DNA of 64,000 nt from Rhinopomastus cyanomelas (Eukaryota > Chordata > Aves > Bucerotiformes > Rhinopomastidae). Of the stretch, positions 22,321-33,778 are shown in pieces. Numbering within the stretch: position 1 is the stretch's first letter; each line of letters starts with the position of its first letter. Position numbers and translations under genes: made by a program. The notes beneath the pieces were generated by a model. The model did no database searches. It was not told the DNA's origin and saw only the letters and a list, made by a program, of their open reading frames with translations. The stretch is taken from positions 62,001 through 126,000 of the forward strand of contig VXBP01010399.1 of the NCBI GenBank assembly GCA_013400115.1, given 5' to 3'.

Positions 22321-22640
22321 TGCTGGGGCTACTGGCTCGCTCTCTCCTTCCCCTCTTCGGGAAGGGAGGCGTCGGCGCTATCGGGGAGGGAGGTGGGGAA
22401 GGACGGAGGGCTGTGGGGAGGGGNNNNNGTGCTGCGGGCGTCGTGTTGCGCACCCCAGGGAGGTGGCTCCTTGCCCCGGGGGGGTGTCTGCCTCGGAGGA
22501 AGGGGAGCATCCGCACGCCGTGGCTGAGGGAGGGAGCTGGCCCCGCGTTTGTGGGCTACCGCTGCATAAAGTGCCCGGTGGGTGTAAGGACAGGGCAGGA
22601 GCAGGGTGGTCTGTGGGGACTTTGTGGGGAAAACAGTGCG
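22220..22640. promoter_or_regulatory. CpG island with a 5-N gap
   Basis: The only strongly CpG- and G-rich block in the window: many CG dinucleotides (ACGCGAGG, CACGCGAAAG, GCGCTGCGAGCCG, GTCGGCGCTATCGG, GCTGCGGGCGTCG). 22,424-22,428 are Ns inside a G-run. Position 0.4-0.8 kb upstream of the GLRA2 start codon makes it the gene's promoter island. Frames through it are by-products of the composition. Confidence 0.75.
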
Positions 22641-22966
22641 GGAGGGCTGCAGAGTTTGCGTTTCAGTCGGTTTTGTTTGTCTTCTCCATAGGATCACGAC
22701 AGGCATCTTACTAGGGGATGTTTCCATCTCCAGATGCCGACGGGTTGGAAGGACACATCTCTCTTTTCATACATGGGGACTTCATTGGGGGATATCATTA
22801 CCCGAGGCCCTGCAGGTGGCCAGTGACAGAGCAGGGGTGAAGGCCCACCTGTGCCATTCTCCAAAGCCCCAGTCCTGTGTCTTTTCCCAAACACTTCCCA
22901 CAACTTTTAGCTGCTCAGTTACAGGTCTAGTGTTAAACCCAAGGTACCACTAAGGATTCAGAGAAC

Positions 22967-23270
22967 CATAGCATAGAATCATCTAGGTTGGAAAAGACTT
23001 TTAAGATCATGGATTCTAACCATTAACCTGGCTACCAAGCCCACTGCTAAACCATGTCCTTAACATCCATATAAACATAACTGCTGAACACATCCAGGGA
23101 AGGCAATTCAGCCCCCTCCCTGGGAAGCCTGTTCCAATGCCTGATGACTCCTTCAGTAGTTTTTCCAAAGTTCTAAGCTGAACTTCCCCTGGTGCAACCT
23201 GAAGCTGACTCCTCTTACTCTATTCTTGTCATTCAAGAGGAAGAAGAAAATAACCAGCCCCTCTGAAGCC
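22967..23270 (-). mobile_element. CR1 LINE fragment, older group
   Basis: Antisense: TAGAATCATCTAGGTTGG, then CCATTAACCTGGCTACCAAG and ACTGCTAAACCATGTCC, a 3' UTR type distinct from groups A-D. Ends in the ORF2 tail region (CTGGTGCAACCTGAAGC). Moderately diverged. Confidence 0.85.
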
Positions 23271-23741
23271 CATATGGTGACTGATGGAAACTCTGCCCAA
23301 CACCCAGCTACCCCTAAAGCGTTTTGGCAATGTGATTTTAAATGGGCAGCTGGGGAGTGACATCTTGTCATGTTCAAGGAATAGAAAATACTTTTTCCTC
23401 TGCTCCCATCACTGTTTTCCTTCCCTCCTGCTACTGGTTGCTCTCTGATGCTGTGTACTCTGCAGCACCCTGGGAAGCTGCATGCTTCCCCACCAGTTCA
23501 GACAGTCCACAAAGGAACGTACTAAATTTTGTGTAAATCAGAATAAAATCTGTTTCAACCATCTGGAAAACAGTTTCTGCAAGGAAAAAAGAAGTCTTTT
23601 TTTTTTTTTTTACCCATCCTGCACTCCCAAAATGAACAAATATGTGTTCTTTTTTCAGTTCTAAATCCATCTGTATCCTCCCCTCACAGAAACAGTCCAC
23701 TGCTTCACTTCCACAAAAGTATTTGCACACACACACATATA
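23271..23741. other. unique sequence with T run
   Basis: No gene seen. Contains an uninterrupted T15 at 23,597-23,611 and a short CA/TA run near 23,725-23,740. Confidence 0.55.
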
Positions 23742-24017
23742 TGGAATCATGGAATCATAGCATCATAGAGTCACCAAAAAAGGAAGAGATCTACAAGATC
23801 ATCTGGTCCAACCATCAACGAAACCCTGTTCCCTAGGACCACATCTACATGCTTTTTGAATCCCTCCAGGAACAGCAACTCTACTGCCTCCCTGTGCAAC
23901 CTGTTACAATCTCTGACCACTCTGTCAGCGAAGAAACTTTGAATGTCTAACCTAAACCTCCCCTGCACAACTTGAGGCTGTTTCCTCTTGTCCTGTCACT
24001 AGTGACTTGAGAGAAGT
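23742..24017 (-). mobile_element. CR1 LINE fragment, older group
   Basis: Antisense, related to the 22,967 copy: ATCATCTGGTCCAACCATCA, CTCCAGGAACAGCAACTC, CTAACCTAAACCTCCCCTGC and TTTCCTCTTGTCCTGTCACT. The 65-codon minus frame (DIQSFFADRVVRDCNRL) is an ORF2 tail remnant. Confidence 0.87.
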
Positions 24018-25860
24018 ACTGTGTTTTACTTTGCAAACTCTTAAAGCCCTAGGTCATGAAGCAATGAGGTTGCCACCTTCCTCAACATTGATTTTGACTG
24101 CCTCCTTATTAATTTTGGTGTGCAAAAGGGCCCTTAGAAATACAACATTAAGGCACTCTAAAAAACAGGAAACTTGGAGAGAACATTGTTTTAAGGTAAG
24201 GACCTTGCTCCATGTAAGCCAGTCTCCTGGCTTCTGAACATTTACTGCTGGCAGTATTGCAGCCATGCAATGGTGGAAGAGTGGACGTGCCTCTTTCTGA
24301 TACCCCCTACTAAAAAAACCCCTTCTACTTCACTCATGGATGCTCATTCCATATTTGTTGTAATCTTCAAAAAATTCTGAAAAGAAGAATTTCTTCTGTC
24401 CCCAGGGACCTTGAAAATCAAAGCAAGTTACCATTCATTACATAAAACTCAGTTGTTCCGTGTTGGTTGTTTATTTAACACTGTAGGACACATCTGAAGA
24501 ACAGTCTGCCTTACTAGCTATTAGTAGGTGCAGATGCTAGGTAATGTAAGATCTTATGCACAAAAGAGTGAAATAAATTGAAATAGCAGCCCAAACACAG
24601 GTTAAATCCTTTTCTAACTTGCCTGTAGAGTCTGTGTCAGCAGCATAAATGAAGGTCCATCAGGAAAAAAGCCTCGTCATTTGTTTTTGTTAAGGTTATT
24701 AATGTTTAACAGTGGACACAGAGGGTTGATGCTGAGTCACCACAGGGTAGTGTCCTCTAACCTCTGGGGAAGATGGGTCCTCCTGCTAACACGTTAAAGA
24801 AGAAAGGCTGTGTTACGTCTCTTACTGCAGCGTCTCGTTCTGAGAAACAGAGCTGCATCTGGAAGTAATGGAATATTTTTGAGTCAGCAGCTATGCACTT
24901 TTCAAAGTTTGTGCCTGTTCCCATCTAGGTAGGAACCCAGTAACACCAGTATGTGTTGTTACCTTAGGTTAAGATCAGTGGAGAAACTGGGAAGCGACAA
25001 TTTCTGCCAGCTGCAGGAAAAAATCCGTGTCTCTTTAACCTACACTGCCACCTGCTTAAAAGTGTGGGGAATCTCAGGACTGCTTGCAGAGTTCTTAGAG
25101 CAGAAGTGGCTGAACACAGCAGGTGAGGCTCTCAATGTGGAGTTTGTGACGTGACGTGACGTGCTTTTAAAGGCCTATACCTGTGTGTTACCTTTTTTGA
25201 AGGAAGAAGGTAACTGGCCATTTCTCTAAGCTTCCTAACTAACTAAAACCTTCCCAGGTTTAGTTGCTAGCAACCCTTTTCTGTGCTTGATGGCTAAACA
25301 ACTATCCCTAAGCTACATGCAAGTTGAAGGATGTTCTTCAAGATTGCCTACCCTCTGTTGCTGGGGGGGGTTGTTAAAACATGGGAAAAGATGTCACAAC
25401 AGCGTTTAGTGTCATTCCTTGTACCTTCAAATGTCTAGGGTTTTCAGCGGAACATCAGTCAACCTGGTGGTTACGTGGAAGTGACAAAACTTAATCATTA
25501 AAGGTTGAAAATAGTGCATTACTGATATTAACTAGCAGCAACTGTCACTCAAACAGCTCTTGAAACTCTGAGAGCTCAAAGCAACCATTTTCTCTAATCA
25601 GAGGCTTTCCCATCTGTTAAGCTCCCATCTGTATTTGAGGGAGGGCAGATTTCACCGCATCCTTCACCAATTTTCCATGAATTAACACCTGCCTAAAAAA
25701 GTTTGTGCTCTCATTCCTGCAGCACAGTCTCTCCTCGTCCCCTTGCCATTGGCAAAAGTAAAATAAGTTGTTCAGGATAGTTTGAAGTACTAAGAGTAAC
25801 TTAAGATGTTGTTCAGCCACAATTGAGTTGTGCTAATGAAACACACATCCAACGGTGAGA
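24018..25860. other. unique upstream block with CRE-like tandem
   Basis: 1.8 kb without transposon. The notable feature is GTGACGTGACGTGACGTG at 25,146-25,163. No exon seen. Confidence 0.5.
25146..25163. promoter_or_regulatory. tandem TGACG (CRE/ATF-like) motif array
   Basis: GTGAC repeated three times and ending in GTG, giving three overlapping TGACGTG cores, which CREB/ATF/bZIP factors can bind. All three CpGs are preserved in otherwise CpG-poor DNA. Binding is inference. Confidence 0.4.
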
Positions 25861-26107
25861 GATAGAATCATAGAATCATTAGGGATTGGAAGGGACCTTG
25901 AAAGATCATCCGGTCCAATCCCTCTACCATAGCAGGATCAACTAGACCAAGTCACACAGGAACACATCCAGGAGTGTTTTAAGTGTCTCCAGAGAAGGAG
26001 ACTCCACAACCCCCCTGGGCAGCCTGTTCCAGTGCTCTGTTACCCTCACTGTGAAGAAGTTCCTTCTGATATTTATATGGAACCTCCTATGTTCCAGCTT
26101 GCACCAG
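25861..26107 (-). mobile_element. CR1 LINE fragment, group A
   Basis: Antisense: ATAGAATCATAGAATCATTA, GGATTGGAAGGGACCTTGAA, to CTATGTTCCAGCTTGCACC. The minus-strand frame carries NIRRNFFTVRVTEHWNRLPR and ends CDLV. Confidence 0.95.
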
Positions 26108-26536
26108 AACCAGGAACCTCTAAGGAGAGCTGTGCCTGGATGTATATGGATGAGGATTGCAGCAACTGAAGTGCAGCTTTTTCGAGATGAGCTGTGTATG
26201 TAGAGCTGCATAGAGGTGGCTCTTTTCACTGTCACTCATTTGTTATCTCCCACAGCACATTTCTGACAACAGAAGTGTGGCAAATAAATGGGAGACAAGG
26301 ACTTCCACACAGGGTGGGACCGGAAGGCTTGTAGGGAAATGGTGTGAGAATGTGAAGGAAGATGAGAAACTCTGCTCTTCCTGTGAAGAGGATAAATAGC
26401 ACGTCCTTACTGTTCCCCAGGCAGATACCAAAGCTTAAAAATCATACTAAAATCATACAAAATGTGGTGTATTATTTCCAGTATCAATCAAACCAGACAT
26501 TTCTTGATTCTGCCTGAGTTTCTTTAGCACTAACTG
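26108..26536. other. unique sequence
   Basis: No repeat or gene recognised. Confidence 0.5.
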
Positions 26537-26686
26537 CTGGACATCTCCTTTTCTGGACATGTTTAAAACCTGCCTGGATACGTTCCTGAGTGACTTGATC
26601 TAGGTGGTCCAGCTCTGGCAGGAGGATGGGACTAGATGACCTTTCGAGGTCTCTTCCAATCTCTAATGTTCTGCAATTCTGTGACA
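26537..26686 (+). mobile_element. CR1 LINE fragment, group A
   Basis: Sense 3' end: GGACATGTTTAAAACCTGCC, CTTGATCTAGGTGGTCC, CTCTTCCAATCTCTAATG, ending ATTCTGTGACA. Confidence 0.93.
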
Positions 26687-27109
26687 GAAAACAGGACAGG
26701 ATCACCCTGTCTCCATGTCACTGGTTTTATACCAGTCGGTTGATGGCTCGTGTTTGTTTGCACTGTGCATGCATATTTGGAAACCTAAGACTGGAAGAAA
26801 CAAGATTGTATCACTTTGCCAAATTATGCTAATTAGGTGATACAGAGACACACTTCTGAGGAAACAAAATGCAGCACTTCCAATATGCAATTAGTGTCTG
26901 TAAGAAGAGAAAATTCAATCTACCTTTCAAAATACTACAGGAAAACAGCTTACCCTTTCATTGCTACAGGAAAACCACTTGAAACTCATGATTTAATATC
27001 ACATGAATGGTAACTTCATCGGTTACGACGTCACAAAATACGTCACGTGCAAATTGAGAAGATTAGGAGGGCTACTTTATAACAAAATCCATTAATGTGA
27101 ACTAAGTTA
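26687..27109. other. unique sequence with CRE/E-box cluster
   Basis: No gene. Contains CGACGTCACAAAATACGTCACGTG at 27,027-27,050. Confidence 0.5.
27027..27050. promoter_or_regulatory. paired CRE-like sites overlapping an E-box
   Basis: GACGTCAC is followed after 5 bases by ACGTCACGTG, whose end overlaps the E-box CACGTG. Four CpGs are kept in CpG-poor DNA, a combination expected for bZIP/bHLH binding. No functional evidence. Confidence 0.4.
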
Positions 27110-27180
27110 TCACAGAACATTAGGTATTGGAAGGGACCTTGAAAGATCATCGAGTCCAATCCTCCCGCCACAGCAAGTCA
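27110..27180 (-). mobile_element. CR1 LINE 3' end, group A
   Basis: 71 bp: TCACAGAACATTAGGTATTGG, AAAGATCATCGAGTCCAATC. Truncated after CGCCACAGCA. Confidence 0.92.
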
Positions 27181-28261
27181 TGCTTGTGTTTGCTGGATAT
27201 GAATCTGTACTCAACAAATGTATTGTAAATACATGCTCCTGCCCTCCTCCCTTCTTTGTGTTATTTGACTTTACAGCAGCCATGAGAGGCAAGTTTTTTG
27301 TAGGAAATCAACAGGTCATTCGTTTCTTAGATTTTGCAAGTTCAACCCAATGTCTAACCAACGTTCATTTGGCTCTAGGGTTTTCATTGATTTACATTCT
27401 GGCAGAATCAGCAGCAAGGAAGAACTCTGGGAAGTATTTCTCATGCATGTCTGCTAGGATGACTAACAAAGAGTTCTGTTATGTTGATTTATCTCTGAGC
27501 CCTTGCTTCTGATGGACATACATACACATATGAAAATAATTTCAATCATTTCATACCTTTTGCTTTCATTTGCAGTAATTATTTTGTTCCAGATTTTATG
27601 TATTAACCCGTTGAACAAAGTTCCTTGAACAAAGTTCCTTGCTTCTACTGAAGATTAGCATCTTCAGCAGACAGCAGCATTGTGTAGTAACAATGACATC
27701 GTAATCAGTCTGATCATGTCTTCCCTTAATGCTCATAAGCTGAACTTGCTTCTGTGCTGATGGTATTCTTTTGTAAACTTTGGTCTTTGATATTTAATCG
27801 AGTATACATTCTTCCTGGCTTGTAATGAAAAGATCCCCGTTTAGTGCTAATCAAGCTTATTCAAAATAACATTTTAAAATTGACTTTACAATATGGCATC
27901 AGATATAGCCGTAAGGATGCTGAGATCTGGAGTGCTGTAATTGTGTACACAGACCATAAAAAGGCAACACAGCTTTTATAATTTATTTATAATTGGATTA
28001 CAAGAGTTTCTTTAAACCGATGGTTTAATTGTATGTGCCTGGAGAAGAGCAGGCATATAAAATGAAATAATCCTAGCACAAAATGAAATAATCAGAGTAC
28101 AAAATATAGGTGATGGTGTGTGTCCTGCTTGTGCTGGTTCTACCTTATTAGCATTAGCTCATCCCCTTACAAATCCAGAGTGCAGACACATGCTCACATT
28201 CAGTGCCATCAACAAATGTGAATAAAATCCAAACCTACTCAAAACAGAACATAACCCACCT
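27181..28261. other. unique sequence
   Basis: AT-rich, with a 14-bp tandem (TTGAACAAAGTTCC twice) at 27,611-27,638. No exon seen; the 110-codon frame at 27,180-27,512 has no recognisable domain. Confidence 0.5.
27611..27638. repeat. 14-bp tandem duplication
   Basis: TTGAACAAAGTTCC is repeated twice without mismatch and followed by TTG. Confidence 0.9.
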
Positions 28262-28371
28262 ATAGATGTTCCTGTGTGACTTGATCTAGATGATCCTGCT
28301 GTGGTGGGGGAATTGGACCAGATGATATTTTGAGGTCCCTTCCAATCCCTAACGTTCTGTGATTCTGTGAT
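28262..28371 (+). mobile_element. CR1 LINE 3' end, group A
   Basis: GATGTTCCTGTGTGACTTGA, ATGATCCTGCTGTGGTGG, CCCTAACGTTCTGTGATTCT. Confidence 0.94.
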
Positions 28372-29039
28372 AAAGGGGAAAAGGCTTCATCCCGGGTAAT
28401 ATGCAGACATTTCCATGTGGCATTTGAACTACATGGTTCTCTAGCCACAGAATAATATGCTGTCACCATAGTGGAGGGTATGCAATAAGGGATCAACATC
28501 ACAAGACAAATACTAATGTGTGCTCTGAAAAGTTCTCACTGTGGGGTGATTTCCACACCACAAATGTGTCTCTCACTCCTTTTTTTTCTTCACTAGCATT
28601 TACTAGAGAGGATTATCAAGAGCAAACATGTGTGAATGTGTGGGTGCATGAATGCTTTACCCCAATTTTTTCCATGGTTCTAGCTACTGGAAGGGAAAAT
28701 GACTTTTCTACCTCATCTGATGACCTGTTCGTTTTCTGTGGCGCAGCACAGAGAGGGAGGGATCTCAGTTTCTGCATTCCAGTGACTCACTGCTCACTCT
28801 ACATCTGCCTGGTAGCAGGCAGGATCTGGGTATTCCTGTGATTCCTCTCTTAAAAAGCAGAGGAAATACCTCAAGATGTGTTGACTCCAGGTCTCACAGT
28901 CTATATGTTAAGTGACATGAACATTCATAATCAGTTTTCTCTATAAAAAGAGATATCTGCAAGTCTCCCAGTCATTAACAACATGCAAGCTAGGACTGTT
29001 TCTTAACCTTGGTCATCTGATCAAGGGAGTGGGACATCT
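28372..29039. other. unique sequence
   Basis: No repeat or gene recognised. The frame at 28,518-28,841 shows nothing known. Confidence 0.5.
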
Positions 29040-29418
29040 GTTTGATGAGGGAGCTGGGTCCCTTGAACTTGATAAAAAGGAGATTGAGGGTTGACCTCAT
29101 TCATGTTTATAAATATGGAAAAGGGGGGTGTCGGAAGGATGAAGCCAGACTCTGTTCAGTTGCATCCAATGACAGGACAAGGGGCAACAAGTGTCTGTTG
29201 GAACATAGGAGGTTCCACATCAATATGAGAAGGAACTTCTTCATAGAGAGGATGACAAAGTCCTGGAACAGACTGCCCAGGGAGGTTGTGGATTCTCCTC
29301 TGGAAATATTTAAAACCTGCCTGGTTTTAAACACTTGATCCTGCTGTGGCAGGGAGACTGGACTAGATGATCTTTCAAGGTCTCTTCCAAACCCTAATGT
29401 TCTGTGATTCTGTGATCT
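29040..29418 (+). mobile_element. CR1 LINE, group A
   Basis: Sense copy with ORF2 tail MRELGPLNLIKRRLRVDLIH, RNFFIERMTKSWNRLPREVV. A small deletion after ACCTGCCTGG removes the usual end of the ORF. Then CTCTTCCAAACCCTAATG and octamers. Confidence 0.95.
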
Positions 29419-30484
29419 GTTTGCCTATGACAACAATTAGTGCTGTGCCAGCTTCAGGTCCTTGGGACTTGGAGAAACTATAATGCTACTAGGTTATGTC
29501 TCAGTCACATATAAGGTTGTCTGAGATCCAAATACTAATGTTGTTCCAGAAGTTGTAATTTATTTGTAAATTTACTGAGCAACATTTGCATGCTACGTGA
29601 CTTTAAAGAAAAGACTTTCTTGGATTTTGTCTAGCACACACTGAATAACACAGAGCACTAAAAAAACTGCATGAACTAGTATTTAAAACTTCTTGAAGAA
29701 ATCTGTATTATTCAAGAAGTGGTATATGATCACGTAATTAAAGGTTATAACATAATGCATTATTCATTATGAAGTAAAATGAAGATTGCCCATACAGTTC
29801 CTGACTGGAATGCTTAACCATGCAGGCTTGTATTTTCTCACCTTGCTTTTTGTATGAAAAAGTTATTAATCCAGTGTTTAAATGATCTTCTCCCACCCAG
29901 TGGTACTCACTGACAGAACCAGTACTGAGTGATACAGAGATAATACAAAGGAAAATCTATTACAAAACATATCATTCAGCTAAACTCCTTCCTTTTTGGA
30001 AAGTAATTAAGCAACAGGTTTCTATTAAACACTTTACTTATATTATTGCTACTGCCCTAACAAGAATTTGACTAATGCTTATTAACTCGCTGCATTGAAC
30101 TGTGTCCTATAGAATGATTGTAATCAGATTTTATGAAGAGTTACCAATTTAAAATCCCATTGCTTCCCAGGGCACGTACGTAATTACTATTGACACCAAT
30201 GTCAGTTACACATTCATTACACAGTATGTACTGAGAAGAGAAAAAGACTCCTGTAAAGAATGTGGACCTGTTCATATCTGTCTCTCAATTGTTTATACTA
30301 GGAAATAACATTCTGCTGGGCTTTTCTCCTTTCCTGCCAAGTATGAGCTAAATTAAAGTCAATTAGAGCTTCACTGGAGCTTTCAGACATTGTAAGCATT
30401 CAGCTTGTTAAAGAGGGTTGCTTCAAAGCTCTTATAGTTAAAAAAATATATAAAGAAGAAAGCCTGCCTTATTTTTGAGTTAAA
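29419..30484. other. unique AT-rich sequence
   Basis: 1.1 kb free of transposons. Runs such as GCACGTACGTAATTACTATTG (near 30,172-30,192) have homeodomain-type TAATTA cores and could be conserved non-coding DNA. Confidence 0.45.
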
Positions 30485-30955
30485 TCACACAGAAACACAG
30501 AACATTAGAGGTTGGAAGGGACCTCAAAAAGACTGTCTAGTCCAACCTGCCTTCCAGAGCAGAACCACCTAGAGTAGGTCACAAAGGAATGAGTCCAGGC
30601 AGGTTTAGAATGCCTCCAGAGATGAAAAATCCACAACCTCTCTGGGCAGCCTGTTCCAGTGCTCTGACACCCTTTTTCCTTAAGCTTACATGGAACCTCC
30701 AGTTTACACCCATTGCCCTTTGTCCTATTGTTGGACACCACTGAGCAGAGCCTGGCTTTAACCTCCAACACTTGTCCTTTCCATATTTATAAACATTAAT
30801 GCGGTCACCTCTCAGTCTTGTCCAGGCTAAAGAGACCCAGCTCCCTCAGCCTTTCCTCATAAGAGAAATGCTCTGCTCTTTTAACTCTGGGCCCCTCAGT
30901 TCAAGAAGGACTGAGGGGCCCAGAGTTGAACAAAAGATGCATTTTCACCAGGGCA
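30485..30955 (-). mobile_element. CR1 LINE, group A-like, with internal palindrome
   Basis: Antisense copy: AACATTAGAGGTTGGAAGGG, CTCTGGGCAGCCTGTTCC, CATTGCCCTTTGTCCTATTG, GAGACCCAGCTCCCTCAGCC, then an inverted duplication at 30,883-30,927 and CAGAGTTGAACAAAAG. Older than typical group A. Confidence 0.9.
30883..30927. repeat. perfect 18-bp inverted repeat inside CR1
   Basis: AACTCTGGGCCCCTCAGT (30,883-30,900), a 9-base loop TCAAGAAGG, and ACTGAGGGGCCCAGAGTT (30,910-30,927). The right arm is normal antisense CR1; the left arm is the same CR1 segment inverted. Confidence 0.95.
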
Positions 30956-31077
30956 TAGGATTATGCTGAGGTTTCACAGTTGTAGTTTACAATTAGGTAG
31001 TTAGTGGGTCTTCTGAAATCATTTAGGTGGTGGTACTCTAGTATCCTAAAATACCCTATTCGTAAAGGACAAGGACA

Positions 31078-31420
31078 CCCACCTCACTACAATCTCCTTT
31101 CAGGTAGTTGTAGAGAGTGATAAGGCTCCTTTTCTCTAGGCTAAACAACCACAGTTCCACCAGCCAACTCCTCAGAGGACTTGTGCTCTAAACCTTTCAT
31201 GAGCCTCGTTGCCCTTCTCTGGACATGCTCCACCACTTCCATGTCCTTCTTGCAATAAGCAGCTCAGAACTGAATGCAGTATTCAAAGTATGGGCTCACT
31301 AGTGTTAGAGTAGAGGGGGACAATCACCTCCCTACTCCTGCTGGCCATGCTGTTTATGATACAAGCCAGGATGCCACTGGCTTTCTTGGCCACCTGGACA
31401 GACTGCTGGTTTTACTGTAG
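31078..31420 (-). mobile_element. CR1 LINE internal fragment
   Basis: Antisense ORF2 segment lacking the 3' UTR: CTTTCAGGTAGTTGTAGAGA, CCCTTCTCTGGACATGCTCC, GAACTGAATGCAGTATTC, CTGGCTTTCTTGGCCACCTG. Older copy with many substitutions. Confidence 0.85.
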
Positions 31421-31484
31421 CTCTGGGGGTTTAATCTGAGTTACCTGATTTTCAGGCAGAGCTCTGCCAAAAGACTCCATTTGG

Positions 31485-31662
31485 TGCTGGGATGTGCTTC
31501 CCAGGATGGGGGTTGAGTCCCCACCCCTGGATGAGTTTAAAAGTCGCTTAGATGTGGTGTTGGGGGATCTGGTTTAGGGGTGAGTTTGTAGAATAGGATT
31601 GATGGTTGGACTCAATGATCCTGGGAGCCCTTTCCAATTTGAATGATTCTATGATTCTATGA
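31485..31662 (+). mobile_element. CR1 LINE fragment, group B-like
   Basis: Sense copy: CCCACCCCTGGATGAGTTTA, GTGTTGGGGGATCTGGTTTA, GGTTGGACTCAATGATCCTG, ending ATGATTCTATGATTCTATGA. Confidence 0.92.
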
Positions 31663-31675
31663 AATCTCTAAATAG

Positions 31676-31937
31676 CAGGTGCCAGGAGGTTGGGATGGAT
31701 CAGACTCTTCTCAGTGGTGTCCAGTAACAATACAGAGGGTAACGGCCACAAACTGGAAAACAGAAGCTTCAATGCAGAGGCAAGGAAACACAGGCTACTG
31801 GAAGAGAGCCATTTCCAGAGACATTCAAAATCCATCTGGATGTGTTCCTGCGCAACTTACTCTGGGTGATCCTGCTCTGACATGGGGGTTGGACTAGATA
31901 CCTGCAGAAGTGCCTTCCAGCCTCTACTTTTCTGTGA
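31676..31937 (+). mobile_element. CR1 LINE fragment, older
   Basis: Begins 13 bp after the preceding copy. CCAGGAGGTTGGGATGGATC, ATTCAAAATCCATCTGGATG, GTGATCCTGCTCTGACATGG, and a degraded TTTTCTGTGAGG end. Diverged. Confidence 0.85.
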
Positions 31938-33461
31938 GGATGCAGGAAAACTCTGAAGCCTGGGAAGTTTTCACTGAGACTCAGAAAAGTGCAAGTTATC
32001 ATCCAGGAAAAGGGAACAACCTTCTTACGTTCTCAAACTTCTCTCTGTTGGTACAAGCCAAGGCAGCTCTCATGCCTGGCTGCCAGATCTGATGTCTCAG
32101 CACAGTGTCAGCACTTCTAACTGTGCTTTGTTGGACGCCAACCAGATTAGTTAAGAGCAAAGAAAAAGAGTCTTTTTACTATAAATGCAGAGGAAATACC
32201 ACCACAACAGTAAATGTGTCTTAGATAGCATCTCCTTAAACAGAACTTCAAGGACAAGCTGGTAGACCTGTCAATTTTCCCAGTATTTAAGCTCAGAATT
32301 GCAATAAACTATCTGTCCTTTCTTTCTCTCTTAAGAAAATTTCACTAGGATGCTGAGGTCTTTCTTGTGGCAGCATAAATATCTGGAAACGTTAAATATG
32401 AAGATATCCTCCAGCATCAGTTGTGGGAAAAACACAAAGTAACTGGAACATGACAAAAACCAAATCACTAAGTTACGATAACTGGCAGTAATTAAAGAAT
32501 CATCTTCCCTGTTGTGTTTAACCTAGGATAATCACGCATGCTTCAGGCCAAACTGAAGTGTGATATATTGCACCAAGCCCTGATAGCAAGTAGGTAACTT
32601 GCTTGCAGACTTTTAAAAAATTAGATATATTTATCTAGTGGCCCTAACTGGTCCCTTTGGAGCACTACTGAAGATGTTCCTATGAATTATTCACACAATC
32701 TGGTTTTACTATTGGAAGGTCTGTAGTGTATCATTGATGGTGTCTTTCGTAAATAAGCAGTGCAGAGAATTTAAAAGATTTATTTTATGTGTAGTCTGAC
32801 CACATCCTTTAGTTACATTGATACCTGATTTCCATGCTGGAAATGGAAACTACTATCAGTTCACAAGGGAAACTTTACCCAGTTAAATTCACAACTACAT
32901 AGTCCATGTCCAACTGATAATTGCAATATGCAGAAAAAGGAAAGCAAGGCTTCAGACCTCTGCTTCCCTTTTTATTGTAATCACTTTTGAAGCAACTTTT
33001 TAGATGTGTAAAAATTATATCTCTCTGAATAAAAAACACTAGCCTTTTCCACTTAGCAAGCACTGAACTTCTTGTCCCGTGTTTTCCTTAGAGCAGTCTT
33101 CTTTCATTTAATTTCCTCTCCTGTGATGGAACATTATTCATGATGTCTCTAATCCTTCACAACGAATTTGCAGAAAAGTCTAGTCTCTTCCACACTGTTT
33201 ATTTGCTTTCATTTTTAACGTATGTCCTCAAAGTAACTTCCCACTTAGTAATGTGGTTTGGTCACACAAAAAGCACTCCTCTTTCAAATATCCTTCACAT
33301 GACAGAATGCCCGCTTTCTGCATGGCCACAAACTCCATCTAGGGGTTCTGGCCACACTACAGAATTCAGGACACCGCTGACACCCTGTCTGAGTCACTAC
33401 ATGATCTCACATGCTCCTTTTCCCAGCACTGAACTACAAGACACTTTTTGGGATGACTTCA
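31938..33461. other. unique sequence
   Basis: 1.5 kb AT-rich, no gene or transposon recognised. Confidence 0.5.
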
Positions 33462-33778
33462 TAGATTCACAGAATCATAGATTTAGAAGGGACCTGCAAA
33501 GATCATCTAGTCCAACCCCCCTGAAACAAGCAAGTACATCTAGAACAGACTGCCCAGAGTTCCATCCAGCCTGACCTTGAATGTCTCCAGGAATGGGTTC
33601 TCCACCATGGAGGTGGGCAACCTGTTCCAGCGACCCACCACCCTCATATTAAAGAACTTTATCCTGATGTCTAACCTAAATCTGGTCTTTTCCAGCTTAA
33701 AACCGTTACCCCTCATCCTGTGGTTTCCTGCTCTGTTGAACAGTTCTTTCTCAGCCTTCTTATAGGCCCCTTTCTTCC
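33462..33778 (-). mobile_element. CR1 LINE fragment, group D
   Basis: Antisense: CATAGATTTAGAAGGGACCT, CCAGCCTGACCTTGAATGTC, GGCAACCTGTTCCAGCGACC. The minus-strand ORF2 tail is open for 83 codons (GAYKKAEKELFNRAGNHRMR, VGRWNRLPTSMVENPFLETF). Confidence 0.92.

Noticed and set aside
22268..22727. Long overlapping frames on both strands in the CpG block
   Set aside because: Caused by GC-rich composition with few stops, and they run through the N gap.
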